Source: Blumeriella jaapii | Lineage: Eukaryota; Ascomycota; Leotiomycetes; Helotiales; Drepanopezizaceae | Assembly (NCBI GenBank): GCA_009599575.1 | Contig: VWND01000002.1 | Span: 620,001 to 684,000, forward strand | Length of the DNA stretch: 64,000 nt | Direction: 5' to 3' | Shown here: in pieces, positions 11,203 through 21,048 of the stretch | How the letters are laid out: every line of letters begins with the position of its first letter | Position numbering within the stretch: the stretch's first letter is position 1 | Position numbers and translations under genes: made by a program | Notes under the pieces: model-generated | Database searches by the model: none | The model's input: only the letters and a program-made list of their open reading frames with translations | Told to the model about the DNA's origin: nothing

Positions 11203-12253
11203 ATGGTCAACACTGAAAATCTAAGAGCTGAAACGCTCTTTTCCATGAGCGGCCATGTTTGTCTCATCACGGGTGGCGGAACGGGCATTGGGTTGATGTG
11301 AGTTGATTTTGGTTAAAATCTGTGTGTACATCGAAATGTTGACATTGAGCAGGGCCACACAAGCACTTGCAGCCAACGGAGCAAAAGTCTACATCACAGG
11401 TCGCCGCATGGAAGCTCTGGAGAACGCAGCTAAGACCCACGAGCCTGCTACCGGAGGCCAAATCATCCCGTATGTTGCCTCCCAAGCCCTGATGGATCTT
11501 CAATATTGACAGAAAACAGAGTAGGACCATGCGATGTCACCACAAAGGAAGATCTCGAGAAGCTCGTCGCTGAAATTGAGAAGAAGGAGAAGCACATTGA
11601 TCTTCTCGTGTGCACGCCGGAATCTCTGGTCCGAAAGCAGAGCCAGACAGTGAGAACGCTACAGAGTTGAAGAAGGCGTTGTTCGAGGGCGAGAGTTTCG
11701 GAGAGTGGTCGGACACCTTCAACACCAACGTGTCGGCCGTCTACGTAGGTCCTTTCCTCCTTCCCGTTGCATGAAGTTGGACATCGAAGGAGGGGGTAAC
11801 TGATCTCAACAGTTCACAACAGTAGCCTTCCTCCCGCTCCTGCAAGCGAGCAGCAAATCCCGCGGGCACCTCTCTGCCTCCGTCATCGTCATCTCGTCCA
11901 TGTCAGGCATCATGAGACACGCACAAGGTCACTTTGGCTATAACGCTGCCAAGGGCGCCACCGTCCATCTGTCCAAGCTCATGTCGTACGAATTCAAGAA
12001 AGCCGGCATCAGAGTCAACAGTATCGCGCCGGGCTACTTTCCTAGCGAGATGACGACGCAAGAGAGCGATGAGAACCAGAAGAGCGAGTTGCCAGATGAG
12101 AAGATTGAGGAGAAGGGGCATGTGCCAGCGAACCGGGCGGGGAGTGATGAGGAGATGGCGCAGGGGATTCTCTTTTTGGCGAAAAACAAATACGTCAATG
12201 GTGAGATCATTGCTATTGATGGAGGTGTATTACTTGAGGTCCCGGGAAGATGA
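11203..12253 (+). CDS. Short-chain dehydrogenase/reductase, carrying a one-base frameshift
   Basis: NAD(P)-dependent oxidoreductase of the classical SDR family. It most resembles fungal proteins annotated as 3-oxoacyl-ACP reductase-like (RhlG type); the substrate is unknown. Exons 11203-11297, 11353-11469, 11520-11744, 11813-12253. Seen: dinucleotide-binding TGGGTGIG (split by intron 1), catalytic SSMSG and YNAAKGA, then NSIAPGYFPSEM and a C-terminal IAIDGGVLLEVPGR. Odd: in exon 3 the frame runs HIDLLVCTPESL and soon stops. Adding one A at about 11614 (TGCACGCC to TGCAACGCC) restores the family NAGISGP motif and an open frame to the next donor. The coding total is 878 nt, one short of a multiple of three. 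Either a sequencing error or a recent pseudogene; about 292 residues if intact. Confidence 0.85.
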
Positions 12254-12561
12254 CGAACGAGTTTTCCACGGATGGAATACAAGGGCAATTGTAATGCTCA
12301 TGAGTTAAACTCAGAACGCTTCTGCTCAAGGCTGAATGGATTCATTGCTTGACCTCAACCCCAAGTCTTTCTGAGCTGGAGAATCAAATTGCTGGGAATG
12401 TCTAGTCCTCGGAAGACAGCGATGCCACTCTTGTGACTTCCGTGCATTAAACTAGTGTTCAGACATTCTGCATAGCTTGGCGCTTCGAACGGAAATTCCT
12501 TTTCCATCCTAGATCCAAGACGCCTCGTCCAAATCCATGGCTCGCGCAGTACGCCGCGATC
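12254..12561. other. Convergent intergenic region
   Basis: 3' flanks of the SDR gene and the neighbouring minus-strand gene; no recognisable element. Confidence 0.5.
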
Positions 12562-14900
12562 TCAAAGAACGCAAGGCCCTGGTACAATGCCCGACTCTTG
12601 CTCTACGTCTACCCCATGGTTCCCACGGTCCTCCTGTAACTCCCGCGCCATCTCCTCGTCCAAATGGGAAGCCTCAGCTCTCAGCCGGTCAGCTTCTCTC
12701 CTGTACTTTTCGGCCTCTTCTTCCAGTTTGGTAGCCTCGTCACCCATCTTCGACTTGTCTTCCTCGCTTACGTCTTGCCCCGTAGCAGCGGTCCGTAGAT
12801 CAATCGCCCTAGCCTCCTTGAGATCGGCGGACATCTTGAACTGAAGTGCTTGATCGTGTAACTTCTCCGAGTTGACGGTGGTAGGTCTGAGATTTCCTGG
12901 ACTGGAACTACTGTGGTTATACGGCCAGCCACGGTGCACTGCTGCCACTCCAGGAGACATGAGCGGCATCTGGGTGCCCTTGCCGAAGGGTAGACCTTTG
13001 ACGAATGGAAATGACGCTGATCGGCCAAAGAGGAGGTTTTGCGGTGATGCGGGAGACTTCATACCAGCATGTTGGCTTGTCGATGAAGCAGCAGCTCCGT
13101 GTACTTGGTGGGCCATCGAAGGAGGGCTAGTCCTTGCTTTACCTTTCAGATCGCATCTCCTACATTCTCTCTTGTTCGAGCCGTCTTCTCTCCTGGCTGT
13201 TCTCTCTTCCTTTCTCAATAGCCTTCGCTCTCTCCTATTAGCTCTATGAACTAGTCTCCGCTCTTTCCTCGCATCCTTTCGCTGCTTTCTTTGCGCTCTT
13301 TTTGCTTCTCTAAAGAGCTTTGTCAAGTCCTTGACTTCCCTTCTCATATCGGACAGGTCCTGGCTTTCTTGCCGAGAATCATTGGCCGTGGCGACCTGGA
13401 TACTTTGCCGCATTTCACTGACAGTATCTCTTGTGATCGGCTGGTCGGAGTGGTCCAGCCATTCCATCAAAGACTGTTTTATGACTGGCAATTGACAGTC
13501 CATTAAATCCTCGTAATCTGGAATAGATCCCACCGACACGTCGGACTCGGAAGAGCCCGAGCTGGAAAGGCTAGAGTCATCTGAACCAGATGGAGCTGCA
13601 TTATGTCTTCTCCGGCATTGGCCGTCGGAGTGTGAGCGGCCACGGCCTCGATGAGCATGGCGTTCTCCATCTCTTTCTGCATGGTGAGACCCTCTGCGTG
13701 CCCACGTTTTCCCCCCCAAGCTCAGTCCGGTTCCATCGGCGTTGAAACCTCGGCTGCCACCTAACCTAAAGCCATTTGAATCAGCAACTAACATGTTTCC
13801 GAGTCTGAATCCATTGTTGTCTGCCTATTTCATGTTAGAAGTGCAGTTCAAAGGAGACTTCGTAGATCGTTTACTCTCAGGCCATTCTTTCCGATCCTGA
13901 ATCCATCGTTGTCTGGAGGCTGTCAGTACGTGCAGCAACTATTGTGCTTGAAATTGAATATTGGTTTGACGGGGTTGGGGGGCAAGTAGGAGGAAAAGAA
14001 AATAGAAAGGAAATAGTTCGTACCCGCAACAATCGGACCCATTTTGAACCCTTGTGGACCAGCTTGCACAAAACTACTGAAGAAACCCTTTAGGGTGCTT
14101 GGACTATTACTACGAAGCCCTCCGGGATTCATCTCATGTTCCCACGGTATCCAGGACCCAGGCGCTCTCGCAGCCTCTTCACCTACTGCGACTTCGGTAT
14201 CCGCATTGCAAATCGCCATCTGTATGCCTCTGGGCACGAAGAAGCCCTCGTTCCATTCGGAGAGCGTAGCTTCCAACATGCGAGAGCTATCTGTACTCGG
14301 AAGAGGTTGGCGTAAAGGATCTAGTGGTGCATCTGCTTCGCGAAGATCAGCCATCGATCGACTCTCTTTCCCAAGAGCAAGTCGGCGCATCGGCTCATCG
14401 ATCATTCCGGCCTTGACTTTTCGGTCTGCAATCTCGTTGTTGACTTTAGAAACATGATTCGGCAGCAGATAGTTAACGAATGTGGCCCAATCTTGTTCGT
14501 TTATATCCTTCCCGACAAGCTCTTGCGGATATTTGACAGCTCTTGGATCAGTTTGGGCCGTCACCGATATCTGGACCATCTCCAGGGCATGAGTACTGCG
14601 TCTGCGAGCTGGCCGTGACTCAAAGTATGCTGCTGCAGACGAGGAGACATGGTCGTGATCGGTGTCCGACTGTACTTGATTCTGATTTACGGAGCCGACG
14701 GGAGTGTAGCAAGGCGTAGAGAACGGTTCATCGAATGAAGATGATGTCGGAGGAAAAGGCCAAGCAGTCACAGGAGCATCATCTACGCAGGAAGTGGTAG
14801 GCGTGAGGATAGGTGATCGTGCTGCTCCCGCAGTAGAATTTGCTCTGTCTGTAACGCTGTAAGGCGGGGGAGGGGCAAGATGGGGGTCCATTCCTTGCAT
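12562..14900 (-). CDS. Unrecognised 725-aa protein with GF(K/R)xG peptide repeats and basic coiled coil
   Basis: I do not recognise a characterised family. Exons 14900-14024, 13912-13875 (38 nt) and 13824-12562 close in phase to 725 aa. Intron 1 (111 nt) has GTACGA and a CTGAC branch; intron 2 (50 nt) has GTAAAC, TTCTAAC and ATAG. Residues 1-110 are Pro/Ser/Thr-rich. A globular-looking segment follows, with KDINEQDWATFVNYLLPNH and WNEGFFVPRGIQMAICNAD, near residues 140-240. At about 284-330 a 12-14-residue unit repeats: GFKMG, GFRIG, GFRLG, GFRLG, spaced by VADNNG-like linkers and distributed over three exons. There follow an Arg/His-rich stretch and an extremely basic helix (AKRAQRKQRKDARKERR). 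The C-terminal region is a charged coiled coil (EEEAEKYRREADRLRAEA). Probably a structural or nuclear adaptor; function unknown. The start could also be the ATG at 14891. Confidence 0.75.
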
Positions 14901-15969
14901 GGCTCGAGGGAGTCAAGATACTCTTATGCGTGTGTGATGAAGCAATGATTCATGGTGGTTTGGAGGGGCGGAGAGCACGTTGAGATGGGATATAAACAAA
15001 TCACGCTTGAGCCTGTGTTGTGTGCAAGAGACGCGACGGTCAGATATACAGTAAATCAGTCGGGATGGTACTTTAGCACCTGCTGTACTGTAAGTACTGT
15101 TTTGCGGTCAGCTGGTGCAGCCAAGAAGACCTGCTCGCTGTCATTCGTTCGTCGGGCAGAGCCGACTTCGCGGCCCTCCCTGTCGTGCCGAAGGAAGAAG
15201 GCGATGCAGATGGGAAGGTTAAAACCCAAAAAGCAGTATCTGTATATACTAAGTTACGAATCATCGAACTCTGGAACATCGACCACATAGGGATTGGGGT
15301 CATGGGTTCACGGCTACTCGTCTTGACTCATCAATAGTTGTTTTGATACTGCGCACATCAACTCGTGCTTGGCCCCCGTTCAGACCGTAGGTACAGTAGG
15401 TACTGTAACAACGCAGGGGACTGGGAAAGAAATAGGGTACGGTATGAGCTGATGTGGGTGTACCATGTGAGATTCAATCGACGATTCAGTTCCCGCTATC
15501 TCATTGAGTTTAGCTCTTATCTTGGGTTTCCATTTCAACTTGCCAACGGCCGAACAGTGTCCATGGGGCACACCGAAGGACGTGTCTTGTTTCCCGTAAG
15601 CTCAGTCTGTGCCTTCCAGCCAGCCTCAAATCCAGGACACTTCGCGGGATACCACATGGCGGGATGCTAGGAGCAACAACATCATCGGATATTTTGAGAT
15701 CAAAGTAAGTATCGCGGAATGCTTTCGGATGGGCTGGGCCGACAATCCTGTAGCGGGAGGGCAAAAGCATCCTCGCTTCATGCTTCATCCTGGCCTTGCA
15801 ATCTTCCTCTTTCCGGAGAAGGATCGATCAACAGGATTGCTTCTCCGCTCCACCCAAGCAACACTGTTGATAGCCCTCGCCCAGAGAAGGCCCACAAGAG
15901 CAGGACACCAAACACGACGAGTCAAAGTGGCCACACGTCGTCGCCGCCTGCAAAATCAACTTCCCACGT
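14901..15969. other. Intergenic region, 1.1 kb
   Basis: Lies upstream of the repeat-protein gene and downstream of GCD7. It contains TGTACTGTAAGTACTG near 15083-15099 and GTACAGTAGGTACTGTA at 15391-15407. Open frames here (up to about 130 codons) show no family resemblance. Confidence 0.5.
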
Positions 15970-17511
15970 TCAAAAGTGCAGCGCTGGCTCGTGAAAGTTG
16001 ATATCCTCGGTCTTGTAGTGGTCGGCGACAATTCTGTAGAGGTACGAAGGAGCATGTGCACCTCTGTCGCAGCTTGTTAGCAGCATGCAGTCAGTTGGCA
16101 ACAATTGCACTTACAGATTGGTAAGGTAGAGATCTACCAGATCAGGTGGCACATAATCGTACACGGGATTATCCACCTCGAGGTTGTCCACCAAGGTTCC
16201 GTCATCATAACCAACCACCTTCCCCGGGTCGCCGTACTCAATGAGAGATTCGAATTCGAAAGGGTACTCCGGACTGAGCTTGTAGACCCCGCTGACAACT
16301 ATAACAGGTGTTCGGTGTACCCTAGCAGCCTTTGCAATGATACGTGCGCCAGCAGCTGCTATCAGACCTCCGTTTGCAATCACTGCATGGGTAGCCAGGA
16401 TGACCTTGTTAACTCGGGACATGATTGCGAAGATCGAAGCATCAGTAATGAGCACTACAGTGATTCCGGCAGCAGAAAGAGATTTCAAGAAGGTGTCTGA
16501 ACTCATATCATCGCCGTCATCATCCTGCCTGAGCTTCCCAACTACTGCAGAATGTGTCGCCTCGTGGTCGTTTGGGTAGGACTCCGCGACGATGACAGTA
16601 AACTTGCGCTTTTCGGCTGCCTTGAGCAAGAATTTTTGTACACTCAAGGAGGAGGATTGTATAAGAACAACCTCATTCGAGTGAATATGCTCCTGCGCAT
16701 AGGCCGCAATTTGGTCGTCAACTTGGTCAAGCTCATCAATGATCTCCTCAATCCCGCTGATGACTTCTGCCTTCAAGTCCTGAGTAGTGGTACTGATTTT
16801 TTGCGAAAGAGACGCAGCATTGATAGTAGATGGGCCATGCGATGAACTCGTCCCAGAAGGGGTGGCGGTAGGTGAGGGGGTCGCCGACAGGAGGTTGAAC
16901 ATCGATTGCGCAATTTGCATGCCGTATAATCCGGCATAAGATTGATGGGAGGTCATGAGAGGCGGCCTATTGACTGCTGCCGATTTGCTTCCCAGCACAT
17001 CTCCTCCATTGGCACCGGTCGACTCGAAGCGAAGCGGGCTGGAAGTTGACGGCGCTTCAGTCCTGAATGACCCTGTATCGCTCGTTTCTTTCCGTTGTAC
17101 GTCCACCGTTGATGCAGAATCACTGCCATCTTCTGTTCGGTCCTCTTTCGCCTCATCCCTGATCATGCCTAACACTCGTCTCACGATGTTCCCGACGACC
17201 ATCTCTCGTGGTTGTGCTTCGATCAGGCGTTGTCCAACTTCTTGTATTGCAGCAGCAATTTCCCAATATCTACCCATTTGTACTTGACAACAACACGGAG
17301 CAGGAGGTAAGCTGTTGCTATTGCGCACGGCCTGGAATTCTTGATCTGCCTTCTCTTCAGAAGTCTTTGAAAATCAGCTACCGACCGCGACCATGGTGGT
17401 GTGGGTGACGCACGAAATCAGATTCTCGATGGACGACTCCAGCGACGAACTCTTGAGCGACTTCAGGAATATGTCCAAGTTGGGCGCAGAGCCAGTCAGT
17501 ATAGGCGGCAT
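15970..17511 (-). CDS. GCD7: Translation initiation factor eIF2B subunit beta, with a one-base frameshift
   Basis: Regulatory-subcomplex subunit of eIF2B, the GDP/GTP exchange factor for eIF2. Exons 17511-17414, 17364-16115, 16063-15970. Seen: N-terminal NLDIFLKSLKSSSLESSIEN, then LLKRRQIKNSRPCAIATAYL; after the break RYWEIAAAIQEVGQRLIEAQ and VVGNIVRRVLGMIRDEA. The C-terminal Rossmann-like domain has HIHSNEVVLIQSS, VIVAESYPNDH, SRVNKVILATHAVIANGGL and TPVIVVSGVYKLSPEYPF. The last exon ends EDINFHEPALHF. Odd: the frame changes near the GGG at 17273-17275. One extra base there would join KYKW to GRYWEI and match the family spacing. Coding length is 1442 nt, one short of a multiple of three. A 56-nt pseudo-intron could also bridge the frames but would delete a conserved helix. 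Being essential in yeast, a consensus error is likely. It is divergent from NEM1. Confidence 0.9.
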
Positions 17512-18205
17512 ATCTGCGTGTATGCTGGTGGAGAGGTCGCGCGCGCGGTGTTTGTCGAAGTATTGCTGAGATATTTTTCCCCCGCCGAGTCTGTGAGGGG
17601 CAGTTAGCACCGACTTCAAGGTCATCCTGCGAACAAGCACATATATGCCTTACCTATGGTAAAGGAGTTCTTACTAGACGCGATGGCTCCGCGGCAGAGG
17701 TTTCGAAGCTGTGTGCAGTGTGTCGAGCATTGAAGTGCTACCTACTGTACTGTGTGTAAGTACTGTGCAGTACAACCTTTGACTCACGACTAGCTCGCAA
17801 CGTTCAGGACCACATTTTGCGTGGGCAGGGATTCGGAACTCTCATTACTTATCAGCACTGCGCCGGCCCGTATCCAAAAGCTACGCTACTCCAACTCCCT
17901 ACATGAAGCTCAACAGTCCCCCCAGCATCCGGTCTTTGTTTGGAATCTCTCTCTCTCCACATCGGACTACGTGACCCTCGCCGGTATTCTCGTCGCGCCC
18001 TCCCAAAGCTCCCGAAGCACCCCAACAGAACAGCACATAGGTCTCACTCACCACAGCGAGACGCGCAGCATTCGATACTTCTTTGCGCGCCGAGACCTAG
18101 AAATCAAGAGACGGCTGCGAACTTCCCTACCACCGAAGCACTCTCGGCGCTCCTCAACACGCTCAGCGGAAGAGCTTATTCCCTCCTTATGGCTCGGACA
18201 GTACG
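17512..18205. promoter_or_regulatory. Divergent promoter region GCD7 / NEM1
   Basis: Shared upstream region with a dense TACTGTACTGTGTG...GTACTGTGCAGTAC motif cluster at 17742-17774. A 175-codon open frame (17821-18348) overlaps the NEM1 leader and start in another frame and is treated as a shadow. It does mean that the NEM1 leader could carry upstream start codons. Confidence 0.5.
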
Positions 18206-19825
18206 ATGAACTCGCTGAATATCCTCTCGGCGCGAGTGTCTCCGCCGCAGACTCCATCACGGTCAAGAAGCAATTCATACGGGAATATCTTCCCTTCGGC
18301 GAGTGGGACAGAGTCGGACAGGAACTCGCAGGAAGACTTGTTAGATGAGAAGTCTGGATACTTGGGGGGTGCGACAACAGCCGAACATGCCGGTGATGGA
18401 AACGTTGATGAAGGAACTCCACTGCTAGAGAAAGACGAGACTCAGAGCAAAGACCAGAGAAATCTGGGGTGGCGCATTATTCCCAAACGAATTTCGGCCG
18501 TTTTCCTCGAGTCAATAAGTTGGTTCCTTTCCACTCTAGCTGCGCCGGGTGTGTACCTTATCGCATGCCTTTATGACGAACGAGGACACTTTGCGCCCTT
18601 CTCCCAGTTGCGAAAACTGGTGTTAGGGCGTGCTTCTACGGCGCAAGCGCTCGGGATCGCTTCCTCGGAAGAAGGGTACTCTGGGAGGGACCAAAGAATG
18701 GGGAAGAACTCCTCTGGGAAAAGGACCGCAGCTAGGGGAAAGGTCTATCCATCGCACTCATTCTCGTCAGGTCTTTCGTCTGAGTCCGAGTCAGACCGGG
18801 ATCGGTCCATGAGCGAAGCGGAACAGGAGGTATCCTCTAGTACTGCACGTCACACGCGCTCAGAATCATCAGATGAAGCCGTGCCGGCAAGACGATCTAT
18901 TCGGATCAAGCTCCACAATGAAGATAGCGTACGCCAGCGGAAACATCGTAAGGCACAATCAACAAATACGCAGAGCAATGGATCAGGCGCTATTGCAGCC
19001 GGGGACGTCTCTCCTGCTAACCTCAAATCCCCTACATCCCCAGCTTCTCTCTTGATGACCAAATACCCCCGTGCTCCAGCTCCGCCTAGACCGCTCATTC
19101 CTCGTCGTCAGCCATCGTACACACTTTCCGAGATGCCTAGCACGAAAATCGCTCAGAAAACCTTGATCCTTGACCTCGACGAAACATTGATTCACAGTAT
19201 GGCGAAAGGAGGGCGGATGAGTACCGGCCATATGGTTGAAGTCAAGCTCAACACGGTTGTCGGAGCTGGTGCAAACACGGTTCCTGGTCCTCAGCATCCC
19301 ATTCTCTACTATGTCCACAAAAGGCCACACTGTGATGACTTTCTGCGACGAGTGAGTAACGTGTCTCTTGCGATGCGAACTGGCTGACGAGATTCAGATT
19401 TGTAAGTGGTACAACCTCGTCATTTTCACTGCGTCCGTCCAGGAATACGCAGATCCTGTTATAGATTTTTTAGAAGTGGAGCGCAAATTCTTCTCGGGTC
19501 GATATTATCGGCAGCATTGTACATACCGCCACGGCGCTTTCATCAAGGATTTGAGCTCTGTGGAACCGGATCTTAGTAAGGTTATGATTCTGGACAACAG
19601 CCCTCTCAGTTACATGTTTCACCAAGGTATGTTAAACTTCAAGCTGTTGCCATCGTGTCTAACTAGAGACTAGACAACGCGATACCCATAGAAGGCTGGA
19701 TCAATGATCCCACAGACAATGATCTCATGCATCTGATACCGTTACTGGAGGGTTTGCGGTACGTCACTGATGTTCGAGCTTTCTTAGCTTTGCGCGGAGG
19801 TGAAGACGGCAAGCACATAGCGTAA
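18206..19825 (+). CDS. NEM1: Nem1-type ER/nuclear-envelope phosphatase (HAD family)
   Basis: Catalytic subunit of the Nem1-Spo7 phosphatase that dephosphorylates the lipin phosphatidate phosphatase Pah1, steering phosphatidate between triacylglycerol and membrane synthesis. Exons 18206-19351, 19398-19626, 19674-19825; 508 aa, phases close. Introns of 46 and 47 nt. MNSLNILSARVSPPQTPS starts the protein. A hydrophobic span FLESISWFLSTLAAPGVYLI (about residue 105) is the likely membrane anchor. The linker is long, Ser/Arg-rich and low in complexity. The FCP1-like catalytic domain begins KTLILDLDETLIHS with D323 and D325 as predicted nucleophile and acid/base. It continues HKRPHCDDFLRR, WYNLVIFTASVQEYADPVID, YRHGAFIKDLS and VMILDNSPLSYMFHQDNAIP, ending GWINDPTDNDLMHLIPLLEG. 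It is divergent from GCD7. Confidence 0.93.
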
Positions 19826-21048
19826 TAGCAGAATTGTAATCATTGCGTCCTCGTTTGAATTGCTTGAGCCCTTTTCAAATGATTTTTGCAGGTGAACAAG
19901 TCTAACCTTAGGTATCTAACAAGCGCGAGAGTGTCTTGTGGTCTTGTGAAGGGTACTACAAGTTTGGCCCTTCACGAATGACTTATTCCTTGGTTGCTTT
20001 TGCGGATGTACAGTCGATTGTTGTAGGCACTGAAAGGCCAAATTCTACAAGAAAAAAAACTTCCAGCGGCGGAGACTGAGGACTGTCAGCCCAGCAGCTG
20101 GGTGTGGAGAACCTTCTCTAGTTTTGTTGCACGTTAATCGTCATCCCTGAGGTTTCAAGGTTTCGAGATTTCAACGTCAAAGTCCAAGCAACTAACTGCA
20201 ACAAGCCTTACAGGATTTTCGTAGCCCATATCCATCCAGACCTAAATTTTTCTATGAGAAAAGTGCTCGAACCGTATTGCCGACCTCACCTCTCCCAATG
20301 TTCGATTCTCGAACATCACTGAGATATCGAGACGTGTTTCCTAGGGCATGGTCCTTACCGGCATAAGCCGTATTAAGTGCAATTCCCTTGATGATTTCCG
20401 TATGGAAAAAAATACTACCGACTGTGCGTATTCTCTAAACGGTTTCGCTCCTCTCTAGCATACCTACAAAGTTGCCTGGGCTGACATTGTTCACCGTGAC
20501 AGAAAATTGCAGAGGAAGTATTGAAATTCCGAGCCTGTACAGACTAGAAAGCCAACTGAATACTCGCCTTCACGGGGCGATGCCCAGAAGCTTCACCGAA
20601 GAGGTACTGTACGGTCTTACGTTCTTACGATCTCATGACAATCAATGCAAGATCGGGAAGACAAGATCTTTCGTCTTGATCCCAATAATGCCTATTCCCT
20701 GTAACCGCAAAGCCACGTACCCCAGCCTCTGGGGATCAGTACCTAGGCAGTGAGGTTGTTTATATTCGCTTGTCGGGGTCGGGATTATGACTCGAAGAAT
20801 GCTACTGTACTGTACTGTACAGTTCGGTACAGTACTTACAGTTACAGTCGCTGATCACCCCGCAAGCGCGGCCGCGTCGGACCCCACCAGGTGCTAAGGA
20901 ATTTGCACGAGGCTGCAATCAATGGGGACTCATCCCAAAAGCTATCTTGAAACGTACCCTCACAACCACAAATCATGGAGTGCTTATGACCATTTTTGAC
21001 CCGCACATCAAACATCTCTTGATCAGATCGCAATAGCGGAACACCACG
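19826..21048. other. Intergenic region upstream of the RNA polymerase III gene
   Basis: 1.2 kb without a recognisable gene. It contains the palindrome TTCGATTCTCGAA around 20300 (not a valid tRNA T-arm) and a GTACTGTACTGTACAG motif cluster at 20803-20837, about 210 bp before the next start codon. Confidence 0.5.

Noticed and set aside
17821..18348. 175-codon frame before NEM1
   Set aside because: It overlaps the NEM1 start in another frame; the NEM1 N-terminus MNSLNILS is family-like and this frame is not.
20295..20325. tRNA-like GTTCGATTC box
   Set aside because: Flanking bases do not form a T-stem and no A box or acceptor stem is found; it is part of a small TTCGA palindrome.
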